DNA of 5,277 bases from Syntrophomonadaceae bacterium. GTDB taxonomy: Bacteria > Bacillota > Dethiobacteria > DTU022. Where the stretch lies: assembly GCA_003566935.1 (NCBI GenBank), contig PXBM01000120.1, positions 1 through 5,277 of the forward strand, given 5' to 3'. How positions within the stretch are numbered: the stretch's first letter is position 1; every line of letters begins with the position of its first letter. The translations under genes and the position numbers were made by a program. The notes under the pieces were generated by a model, which saw only the letters and a list, made by a program, of their open reading frames with translations, searched no databases and was not told the DNA's origin. Below, piece by piece: positions 1 to 4,898 of the stretch.

Positions 1-546
1 GATGAAAATGCTTTCAATGCCCTCCTTGCAAAATATGAAGGATATCTCTACCGAATCTGTTATAGCTATACCCGCAGCAAAGAAGAATCACTGGATATGA
101 TGCAGGAAGTCTATATAAAGTTATTTCTGGGTTTAAAGAGCTTCGACGAAACAAAACCCATCCTGCCCTGGCTCAAAAGAGTAACAATAAATACTTTGAT
201 CAATCAGTATAAGAAAAACAAGCAGCACGAGGTGCCACTTGACAGCAATTGGAGTCAGAATGACACTTACAATGTCAACTATACTCCAATCAATTATTTA
301 TCATCTGATGAATCAACCGAAGAGAAAGTAGTTTTTAACAGCACCTGTGAGGTAATAGATAGTCTGATTAAAAACCTCCCCGAGCATTACCGCTTGGCCC
401 TGACCCTGCGTTACCAGGAAAATATGAATTATCATGACATAGCACGGCTTCTTGAACAACCAATCGGTACTACCAAAAGCAATGTTTACAGGGCAAGAAA
501 AATGCTCCGTGAAAAAATGCTGGCTTGTGAACTATTGGAGGCGTAA
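1..546 (+). CDS. ECF-type RNA polymerase sigma factor (5' end cut by window edge)
   Basis: A sigma-70 family factor of the extracytoplasmic-function group, which directs core RNA polymerase to a small set of promoters. The reading frame is open from base 1 and the first in-frame ATG pair (97-102) falls inside the region 2 fold, so the true start lies left of the window; 181 residues are visible. Region 2 covers about visible residues 4-72 (YEGYLYRICYSYTR, then MMQEVYIKLFLGLKSFD and PWLKRVTINTLINQY). A charged, asparagine-rich linker follows. Region 4 spans about 118-174, with a helix-turn-helix (NYHDIARLLEQPIGTTKSNVYRARKML) that matches the usual GT-x-KS-x3-RAR pattern. There is no extra C-terminal domain. 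The stop is 5 bp before an anti-sigma-like gene, the standard arrangement for ECF factors held by a co-transcribed partner. Target promoters and the inducing signal are unknown, and the promoter of this operon is outside the window. Confidence 0.93.
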   Translation, partial: DENAFNALLAKYEGYLYRICYSYTRSKEESLDMMQEVYIKLFLGLKSFDETKPILPWLKRVTINTLINQYKKNKQHEVPLDSNWSQNDTYNVNYTPINYLSSDESTEEKVVFNSTCEVIDSLIKNLPEHYRLALTLRYQENMNYHDIARLLEQPIGTTKSNVYRARKMLREKMLACELLEA

Positions 547-551
547 ATCAC

Positions 552-992
552 ATGCATGTAAAATTTACAAAACTGCTACAGGAGTATATTGATAATGAAT
601 TAACCCCATTAGAAAAAATGATCATAGAAGATCACCTGGCATCATGTTACTCCTGCCGATCTGAACTAAACCAGTTAAAAATTGTTGACTGGGAATTGAA
701 GAATCAACCCCTGCCTGCACCACCACGGGAACTGGCAAAAATCCGCACTCAAGTTGTAAAAAAGTGCAGCTATGAAATGAGAAAAGGTGCAGATCCAATA
801 AATATTAATAAAATTTTGCAGTTACAGTTGAAAATTGCACGTAATACAACCAGCTTTATAAGGCTTAACCCTGTAAACCAGACAATTAGTAGCGTTGTAA
901 AAAAATCAATTTTAAAAACAAGCCAGGTAGCCAGTACGTCCAAGAAAAAAAGAAAGGTACCTGGTTTGAAGTTCATCATCGGTCAGGCATAA
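552..992 (+). CDS. putative anti-sigma factor with HC2 zinc finger, no membrane anchor
   Basis: A 146-residue protein, probably the cytoplasmic inhibitor of the sigma factor just upstream. The N-terminal half has the layout of anti-sigma zinc fingers: a short helix with LLQEYIDNELTPLEK, then H28-x3-C32-x2-C35, the zinc-binding signature of the zf-HC2/ZAS family. In that family the ligands hold a fold that wraps around the sigma factor, and in some members thiol oxidation releases it. The rest is basic and has no hydrophobic stretch long enough to cross a membrane, unlike many ECF anti-sigmas, so signal sensing would be cytoplasmic. The C-terminus is very lysine-rich (KKKRKV at 131-136). The start ATG follows GGAGGCG (537-543) at good spacing, 5 bp after the sigma stop. 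Its own stop overlaps the ribosome binding site of the next gene. The anti-sigma role is inferred from motif and position; no residue proves it. Confidence 0.8.
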   Translation: MHVKFTKLLQEYIDNELTPLEKMIIEDHLASCYSCRSELNQLKIVDWELKNQPLPAPPRELAKIRTQVVKKCSYEMRKGADPININKILQLQLKIARNTTSFIRLNPVNQTISSVVKKSILKTSQVASTSKKKRKVPGLKFIIGQA

Positions 993-1009
993 GGGAGGTT
1001 TTTTAACTG
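991..1009 (+). promoter_or_regulatory. Shine-Dalgarno that fixes a CTG start, overlapping the upstream stop codon
   Basis: AAGGGAGG (991-998) shares its first two bases with the TAA stop of the anti-sigma gene (990-992) and lies 8 nt before CTG at 1007. An in-frame TAA at 1004-1006 sits directly before that CTG, so translation of the downstream frame cannot begin earlier. No ATG, GTG or TTG occurs in frame until TTG at 1073, which would discard the membrane segment. The overlap suggests translational coupling between the two genes. Confidence 0.8.
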
Positions 1010-1687
1010 GCTGTAATAACTGTAATACTCTACATTGTCGGAGCTATCCTGGCTCTAATTATCCTGATTTGCTTGTTCCTTTTATTTGTACCTGTTCGCT
1101 ATAAACTCAGCGGAAGCTGCAAAAGGATAATCAGCTTCAACTTTAAAGCCTCTTTTTCTCCCCTGCTGCTGTTTAAGGGCGAATGGCAAAGTAGTACAGA
1201 CAGCCCGTTGCGAGCTCGATTAGTCATTGCAGGGATCACTATTAGAGTTGATCCAAATAAGCAAGACAAAGAGAAAAAGGCAAAGAAAAAAGAAAAGCAA
1301 AAAGAATTGCCCCCCAGGTTTTATATACAAAACCTTGATAAAACTTTTTTATCCAGTTGTCTCAAACTGGTTCAAGATATACTGCTGATATTTAAACCAA
1401 GCAAATTAATAATCAAAGCACAAATCGGCTTTGATGAACCGCACCTGACCGGCTACCTTGCAGCAGTTAAGGGTCTTGCCAGTGAATGGGCAGATTGGCC
1501 TTGGATTGAGATCAAACCTGTTTGGGATGATGAATATTATGAAGGATACCTATATTTGGGGGGAAGAATTATTTTGTTCAACATTCTGATCAAAATTGCC
1601 CGGTTCATGATCGCAAAACGGACGAGGCAGTTTTTGAGAGCCATGAAAATAGAAAAAAAATCTATTAAGCAAAGTGCAACCATTTAA
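1007..1687 (+). CDS. DUF2953 family membrane protein (YtfI-like), CTG start
   Basis: A 226-residue protein read from CTG at 1007. The N-terminus (about residues 3-30, AVITVILYIVGAILALIILI followed by CLFLLFVPV) is a single strong transmembrane segment leading into VPVRYKL, typical of DUF2953 proteins such as B. subtilis YtfI. A lysine/glutamate-rich linker (about 82-100) separates the first half from a C-terminal half with PWIEIKPVW and GGRIILFNILIKIARF, the pattern of the conserved DUF2953 end. A later TTG start (1073) would remove most of the membrane segment and has no ribosome binding site. The family's biochemical role is not established. Its recurrent neighbour is the GerW/YtfJ sporulation gene, which lies next here too, so a role at the spore or forespore membrane is plausible but inferred. 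It is probably co-transcribed with the sigma/anti-sigma pair, 14 bp upstream. Confidence 0.85.
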   Translation: MAVITVILYIVGAILALIILICLFLLFVPVRYKLSGSCKRIISFNFKASFSPLLLFKGEWQSSTDSPLRARLVIAGITIRVDPNKQDKEKKAKKKEKQKELPPRFYIQNLDKTFLSSCLKLVQDILLIFKPSKLIIKAQIGFDEPHLTGYLAAVKGLASEWADWPWIEIKPVWDDEYYEGYLYLGGRIILFNILIKIARFMIAKRTRQFLRAMKIEKKSIKQSATI

Positions 1688-1713
1688 GATTTAACCGGTA
1701 TTAATAGTTGTAA

Positions 1714-1725
1714 GCAATTAATTGC
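1714..1725. repeat. 12-bp perfect palindrome overlapping the putative -35 region
   Basis: GCAATTAATTGC reads the same on both strands. It lies in the gap between the DUF2953 gene and gerW and overlaps the first bases of the candidate -35 element. It has no T-run after it, so it is not a terminator. It could be a repressor site or chance in AT-rich DNA. Confidence 0.4.
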
Positions 1726-1756
1726 ATAGATTTAAAACAGCTTAGATGAAATACTT
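1724..1756 (+). promoter_or_regulatory. possible forespore-type (sigma-F/sigma-G-like) promoter upstream of gerW
   Basis: GCATA at 1724-1728 resembles the -35 element of sigma-F/sigma-G promoters. TGAAATACTT at 1747-1756 matches most of the sigma-F -10 pattern GGNRANANTW, missing only the first G. The 18-bp spacing is about two longer than usual for sigma-F, which weakens the call. Known biology of ytfJ (forespore expression in B. subtilis) makes it reasonable. It lies about 65 bp before the gene start. Confidence 0.33.
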
Positions 1757-1766
1757 TCAGCTATGA

Positions 1767-1780
1767 CAACCTTAAGGTTG
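1767..1780. repeat. 14-bp perfect palindrome in the gerW leader
   Basis: CAACCTTAAGGTTG is a perfect palindrome about 40 bp before the gerW start codon and just after the candidate -10 element, where an operator could block transcription. Folding as RNA would give only a tiny stem with a TTAA loop. No T-run follows. Confidence 0.45.
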
Positions 1781-1820
1781 ACTTATCAAGTAACAGACTA
1801 AAATAAGGAGGAAGATAGTA

Positions 1821-2195
1821 ATGGCATCTGGAAGCGAACTTTTTAGCACCCTGTTTGAAAGATTAGAGAAATTCATCAAAACAGAAACTATTGTGGGTGA
1901 GGCGATTCAGGTAGGAGACATTACCCTGGTTCCAATTATGTCAGTATCATTTGGAGTCGGCGGTGGAGAAGGTTCTGGAAGGGATGAAAAAGGCAATGAT
2001 GGAAGTGGTGGCGGCGGTGGCGTTGGTTGCAAAATGACACCTAACGCTATGCTGGTGGTAAAAAATGAGCAAATAAGTGTTTATCCCCTGACTGATAGGG
2101 GCTCTCTGGAAAAAATTGTCGAAATGGTCCCTGAAATACTCTCCAAGGTCTCAGATTTCCAGAAAGCAGAAAACCCTAAAGATAGGGACGAGTAA
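1821..2195 (+). CDS. ytfJ: GerW/YtfJ family sporulation protein
   Basis: A 124-residue soluble protein of the GerW (YtfJ) family, whose B. subtilis member is made in the forespore and affects germination through a lytic enzyme. The family pattern is clear: an N-terminal helix (LFSTLFERLEKFIKTETIVGEAIQVGD), then ITLVPIMSVSFGVGGGEG (34-51), a glycine-rich stretch (47-69, interrupted by RDEKGND), and a conserved TPNAMLVVKNEQISVYPL segment (73-90). The charged C-terminus is unremarkable. The length is slightly below the usual 130-160 residues. The start ATG is preceded by AAGGAGG (1805-1811) with 9-nt spacing. The gene stands apart from the upstream operon by 133 bp and has its own terminator, so it may have its own promoter, though read-through from the DUF2953 gene is possible. 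The symbol is given by family; orthology was not tested. Confidence 0.92.
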   Translation: MASGSELFSTLFERLEKFIKTETIVGEAIQVGDITLVPIMSVSFGVGGGEGSGRDEKGNDGSGGGGGVGCKMTPNAMLVVKNEQISVYPLTDRGSLEKIVEMVPEILSKVSDFQKAENPKDRDE

Positions 2196-2226
2196 CAAAA
2201 AACCATAAAAGCTTTACTTTTAAATG

Positions 2227-2254
2227 AAACCCGGTCCATTCAACCGGGTTTTTT
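2227..2254 (+). terminator. Rho-independent terminator after gerW
   Basis: AAACCCGGT (2227-2235) pairs perfectly with ACCGGGTTT (2243-2251) around a 7-nt loop, and the stem runs into a six-T tract (2249-2254). It starts 31 bp after the gerW stop. In the reverse direction the stem is followed by a weaker T-rich run, so it may also stop minus-strand transcription arriving from the flavodoxin-ferredoxin gene. Confidence 0.93.
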
Positions 2255-2371
2255 CAGGCCACAACCTTATTATTAAATATACAGCGATGTAACAGTTCAG
2301 TCTCCTTTGCTTTTATAAATCCTGTGATTATTTCCTGCTCTCCTGGTGTTAACTGGTTCCCTTGTGCTCAT
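2254..2371 (-). pseudogene. small ORF with strong RBS, apparently frameshifted
   Basis: On the minus strand, AAGGAG (2377-2382) lies 5 nt before ATG at 2371, an excellent translation start 25 bp after the EFR1 gene stop. The ATG frame gives only 24 residues (MSTREPVNTRRAGNNHRIYK and four more) and stops at 2297. One base over, a frame with no start codon of its own continues to a TGA at 2254-2256 and encodes a better-looking peptide (LTPGEQEIITGFIKAKETEL, then LHRCIFNNKVVA). Removing a single base near 2355-2362 would join the two into a protein of about 38 residues, for example beginning MSTREQLTPGEQE. I do not recognise the family. The alternatives are a genuine 24-residue peptide, a sequencing error, or chance. 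The end overlaps the terminator T-tract. Confidence 0.35.
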
Positions 2372-2396
2372 AGTTTCTCCTTGCGAAATAACTCTA

Positions 2397-3242
2397 TTAT
2401 TTAATTAAAACAGAAGGATCAAAGTCTTTAACCGGACCTTTATAAGGTTCTCCGCGCCCATGCAGGTGCGGTCGCCCCATATGTGTGATGGCCGCTACCG
2501 GGCAAAAGTTATAGCAACGAAGGCAGATAATACAGTTACCCCTGGTTTTAATAACCTTTTCTTCATAGTAGAAATTATCAACCGGGCAAAGCCGCACACA
2601 CTCTCCGCAATCAATACAGTTATCATAATCAATACCGATATCATTTTGGAACCTATGAAAAACCCTGCGGAAAGGTACCCGCTGAAGCGAGCCAAGGTAG
2701 AAAGAAACCTGGTTAAAACCGCGTAAAGAAACTCTGCCTGCATCGATCTCCCGGGCAAAAAGAGCTGCCCGTTTTGCGGCTCTTCCCAGCACCCCGGTCA
2801 GCCGGTCAGGATCGTTTGTATAGGGCAGGCTGATAATGCTTACTGTAACATTATTCGGCATTAAGAAATGCTCACCCCATTGAACATTGAAGCCCTTATC
2901 ATGAAGCAAAGTGCCTGCCACTGCTGCTCCATCACCAGACCATAGCCACTGGGTACAGAAAACAAAAGCTTTTTTTCCGGATACAACCGGAAGCTCCTCT
3001 ATAAAAGTTTTCATTGGCACCGGCAGGTCAGATCCGTGAATAGGGTAACCAAACCCCACAATATCAGAATCCTGGATTAGTTCGGTCGCTTCATTAACTG
3101 ACAAAGTCTCAATGGAGAACGCCCGGGCAGGACGCCCTAGCTTTTCAAACTGGCGAACCATTTCATTAGAAACCCACCAGGTATTACCGGTGCCGGAAAA
3201 ATAAAATATCACAATTTCTGCACTGCCACTTTTGTTGCCCAT
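2397..3242 (-). CDS. EFR1-type flavodoxin/2x[4Fe-4S] ferredoxin fusion protein
   Basis: A 281-residue cytoplasmic electron-transfer protein. The N-terminal domain (about 9-170) is flavodoxin-like: IVIFYFSGTGNT has the FMN phosphate-binding loop (S16-T21), and GFGYPIHGSDLPVPMKTF (63-80) and FVFCTQWLWSGDG are the further conserved loops. The C-terminal domain carries two bacterial ferredoxin motifs: C209-x2-C212-x2-C215-x3-C219-P and C237-x2-C240-x2-C243-x3-C247-P, each expected to bind one [4Fe-4S] cluster. The eight cysteines are all present. This domain order defines the EFR1 family of anaerobes, which is thought to relay electrons, but its partners are mostly unknown. The start ATG has only a weak site (GGGGG at 3251-3255) yet places the FMN loop at the usual distance from the N-terminus. 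It is divergent from the radical SAM gene across a 242-bp region. That enzyme needs a low-potential electron donor, so a functional link is possible. Confidence 0.92.
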   Translation of the reverse strand: MGNKSGSAEIVIFYFSGTGNTWWVSNEMVRQFEKLGRPARAFSIETLSVNEATELIQDSDIVGFGYPIHGSDLPVPMKTFIEELPVVSGKKAFVFCTQWLWSGDGAAVAGTLLHDKGFNVQWGEHFLMPNNVTVSIISLPYTNDPDRLTGVLGRAAKRAALFAREIDAGRVSLRGFNQVSFYLGSLQRVPFRRVFHRFQNDIGIDYDNCIDCGECVRLCPVDNFYYEEKVIKTRGNCIICLRCYNFCPVAAITHMGRPHLHGRGEPYKGPVKDFDPSVLIK

Positions 3243-3272
3243 TCAAAAACCCCCGGTTATTATTCTGCAGTT

Positions 3273-3302
3273 ATAATACCAGCAAAACAGCCTATTTGAC
3301 AA
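3273..3302 (-). promoter_or_regulatory. sigma-A-type promoter for the EFR1 gene
   Basis: On the minus strand, TTGTCA (3302-3297) and TATTAT (3278-3273) are separated by 18 bp, each one or two bases from the housekeeping consensus. Transcription would begin about 3266, giving a leader of roughly 24 nt before the ATG at 3242. Confidence 0.6.
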
Positions 3303-3336
3303 TCAAAATGGGAATCAATTCCGACCAGATAATACT

Positions 3337-3418
3337 AAAGTACACTGGGACGAAAGTACACGGGGACGGAGGTTGTGTACTTTAAAAGCAAGTACACAAC
3401 CTCCGTCCCCGTGTACTT
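3337..3418. repeat. REP/MITE-like palindromic element: 29-bp perfect inverted repeat plus partial tandem arm copy
   Basis: The left arm (3354-3382) and right arm (3390-3418) are exact reverse complements over 29 bp, with a 7-nt loop (TAAAAGC). Each arm is itself bounded by short inverted ends, AAGTACAC and GTGTACTT, so alternative smaller hairpins can form within each arm. Directly to the left, AAAGTACACTGGGACG (3337-3352) and AAAGTACACGGGGACG (3353-3368) form a tandem repeat differing at one base, as if an extra arm start were left behind. The GGGGACGG core resembles that of REP elements mobilised by REP-associated tyrosine transposases (my recollection, not searched). It sits between two divergent genes, upstream of both, so it is not a terminator for either. 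No transposase gene is present in the window. Confidence 0.85.
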
Positions 3419-3484
3419 CTGCTGGTATTTTATTTAAACATGGGTTACAGTGGAATTAATACAGTAAATGTAGGGGTGTATTAG

Positions 3485-4555
3485 GTGGCACAGTGCAGAA
3501 AGTGCTCCACAACTGAAACGCCAGTAAATAACGCTATTGGCTTCTGTCGCTCCTGCCTGCTTCAGGGCAACAGCAGCATTAAAGAACATCTTACCTCAAG
3601 CCACGCAAAGTTACGGCAGCTAAGCGGCCTTCCGTCACATCCACCCCGCGCAGAAGGCGGGCCGGTGTGCCAAATCTGCGCCCGGTCTTGCCAGCCAGCC
3701 CCGGGTGAAAAAGGCTATTGCGGATTGCGAAAAAATCAGGCAGGAAAAATAAACAACCTGGCTGGTATTCCCGCCAGGGGCCTTTTGGAATACTATTATG
3801 ATCCTCTTCCCACCAACTGCGTATCCGATTTTGTTTGCCCGGTAAAAAAGAAAGACCCCCTCTATCAAAGAAAAAGTAACCTGGCTGTTTTTTACGGAGC
3901 ATGTGTCTTGAACTGTCACTTCTGCCAGAACTGGCACTACCGGAGTTTAACCGAATCCTTAAAGCCACTTTACAGTGCTTCTGAGTTGGCTGGAAAAGTA
4001 GATGATAGCACCGCCTGCATCTGTTTCTTCGGTGGAGATCCAGCCCCACAGGTGCCCCATGCCATTGCTACCGTCCGTCGAGCACTTAAAAGAAAACCAG
4101 ATCTAACAATCTGCTGGGAAACATCGGGCCTGCTAAGAAAGGTTTTCCTGCAAAAAATGATCACTTACTCATTGCTTAATGATGGAACTATCAAGTTCGA
4201 TTTAAAAGCTTTTAACCGGGAAATTTACTATGCCTTGACTGGTGCCGACAACAAGGCCGTGCTTGATAACTTTAGACTTTGTGCCAAAGTTGGCCGGGAG
4301 AAAAATGTTACCTTAGCCGTTGCCAGCACACTGCTCGTGCCTGGATATATAGAAGCAGAAGAAGTTTTTGCTATCGCGTCCTTTATTGCTGATCAAGATC
4401 CAAATATTCCCTATTCCCTGCTGGGATTTCATCCCAGCTTTCAGATGCAGGACCTACCTCCAACCAGCCGGCGGCAGGCTGAGGCCTGCTACCAGGCAGC
4501 CAGGGAGGTCGGTTTAAAAAGAATAAAGCTGGGCAATACGCACCTCTTTAATTAA
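3485..4555 (+). CDS. radical SAM protein, PflA/AmmeMemoRadiSam-like, with extra N-terminal Cys4 module
   Basis: A 356-residue radical S-adenosylmethionine protein related to pyruvate formate-lyase activating enzymes (COG1180 type). The cluster motif is C140-x3-C144-x2-C147 followed by QNW, a family signature; GGDP (183-186) is the likely SAM-contacting loop; and IKFDLKAFN and LLGFHPSFQM are later conserved strands. Before the barrel is C62-x2-C65-x3-C69-x9-C79-GLR, the cysteine segment found in AmmeMemoRadiSam-type proteins, and a TNCVSDFVCP loop (110-119). The first 24 residues add C4-x2-C7 and C21-x2-C24, which look like a small zinc ribbon. The GTG start is chosen because it keeps this module and follows AGGGGTG (3472-3478) at 6 nt. 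No substrate partner (glycyl radical enzyme, or AMMECR1/Memo domain proteins) lies nearby, so the reaction is unknown. The promoter was not confidently found. Confidence 0.9.
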   Translation: MAQCRKCSTTETPVNNAIGFCRSCLLQGNSSIKEHLTSSHAKLRQLSGLPSHPPRAEGGPVCQICARSCQPAPGEKGYCGLRKNQAGKINNLAGIPARGLLEYYYDPLPTNCVSDFVCPVKKKDPLYQRKSNLAVFYGACVLNCHFCQNWHYRSLTESLKPLYSASELAGKVDDSTACICFFGGDPAPQVPHAIATVRRALKRKPDLTICWETSGLLRKVFLQKMITYSLLNDGTIKFDLKAFNREIYYALTGADNKAVLDNFRLCAKVGREKNVTLAVASTLLVPGYIEAEEVFAIASFIADQDPNIPYSLLGFHPSFQMQDLPPTSRRQAEACYQAAREVGLKRIKLGNTHLFN

Positions 4556-4625
4556 AAGCACTCTAGCCCATTTACTTTGGGTCGCATAGAAGAAACCATG
4601 CCTTCACTATCATCATAAATAATCA

Positions 4626-4661
4626 AGGGTTTTCAGGTGATTGAACAAACCTGAAAACCCT
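4626..4661. terminator. 13-bp hairpin, likely bidirectional terminator between the radical SAM gene and tRNA-Arg
   Basis: AGGGTTTTCAGGT (4626-4638) and ACCTGAAAACCCT (4649-4661) pair perfectly around a 10-nt loop. It lies 70 bp after the radical SAM stop and 10 bp beyond the 3' end of the tRNA on the other strand. Only moderately T-rich sequence follows on either side (ATTTAT on +, TGATTATTTAT on -), so termination is probable but not textbook. Confidence 0.7.
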
Positions 4662-4671
4662 ATTTATACAT

Positions 4672-4749
4672 TGGTGCGCCCGGCAGGATTCGAACCTGCG
4701 ACCTGCTGATTCGAAGTCAGTTACTCTATCCGGGCTGAGCTACGGGCGC
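4672..4749 (-). tRNA. tRNA-Arg, anticodon UCG, CCA end encoded
   Basis: Read on the minus strand, the gene folds into a full cloverleaf. The acceptor GCGCCCG pairs with CGGGCGC, the D-stem is GCTC/GAGT, the anticodon loop is CTTCGAA with anticodon TCG, and the T arm is GCAGG-TTCGAAT-CCTGC, followed by discriminator A and a genomically encoded CCA (4674-4672). The anticodon UCG reads CGA and, by wobble, other CGN arginine codons. The D-loop is ten bases (AGCCCGGATA), and pairs 10-25 (G-U) and 27-43 (A-C mismatch) are imperfect, but all identity positions look sound. The length is 78 nt with CCA. The hairpin just downstream probably ends the transcript. No convincing promoter was found in 4750-4898. 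Confidence 0.96.
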
Positions 4750-4898
4750 ATATGTTTAATACCGGATATGACAATTTAAGCACATCTTATAGCAAGAAGC
4801 AATTCTTTGAACATGTAAAATTGGGTATCATAGATCTTTTAATAATCCAACCTGTGATATTTAAATAACCTGAAAGGTTGATACATGGTGTAGACAAA

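Noticed and set aside
925..962. KKKRKV stretch in the anti-sigma protein, identical to the core of a eukaryotic nuclear localisation signal
   Set aside because: The gene is bacterial by every other sign; lysine runs in an AT-rich genome produce this by chance.
2460..2758. Open frames overlapping the EFR1 gene on both strands
   Set aside because: They cover the codons of the two iron-sulfur motifs in other frames and show no protein-like pattern.
3296..3333. + strand promoter TTGACA (3296-3301) with GATAAT (3328-3333) for the radical SAM gene
   Set aside because: The 26-bp spacing is far too long for sigma-A; the TTGACA is better explained as the complement side of the minus-strand -35.
3337..3418. 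CRISPR array or terminator reading of the palindromic region
   Set aside because: There are no regularly spaced repeats with unique spacers, and the hairpin is upstream of both flanking genes with no T-tract.
3591..4164. Three open frames on the minus strand opposite the radical SAM gene (up to 152 codons)
   Set aside because: They lie inside a gene with clear family motifs, encode no recognisable domain, and have no ribosome binding site; they are shadows.
4672..4700. Phage or island attachment site at the tRNA-Arg 3' end
   Set aside because: No second copy of the tRNA 3' sequence occurs in the window and no integrase is present.
4848..4880. Possible hairpin after vapC (CAACCT with AGGTTG)
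   Set aside because: The stem is only 6 bp, competes with a 4-bp alternative, and has no T-run in the minus direction.
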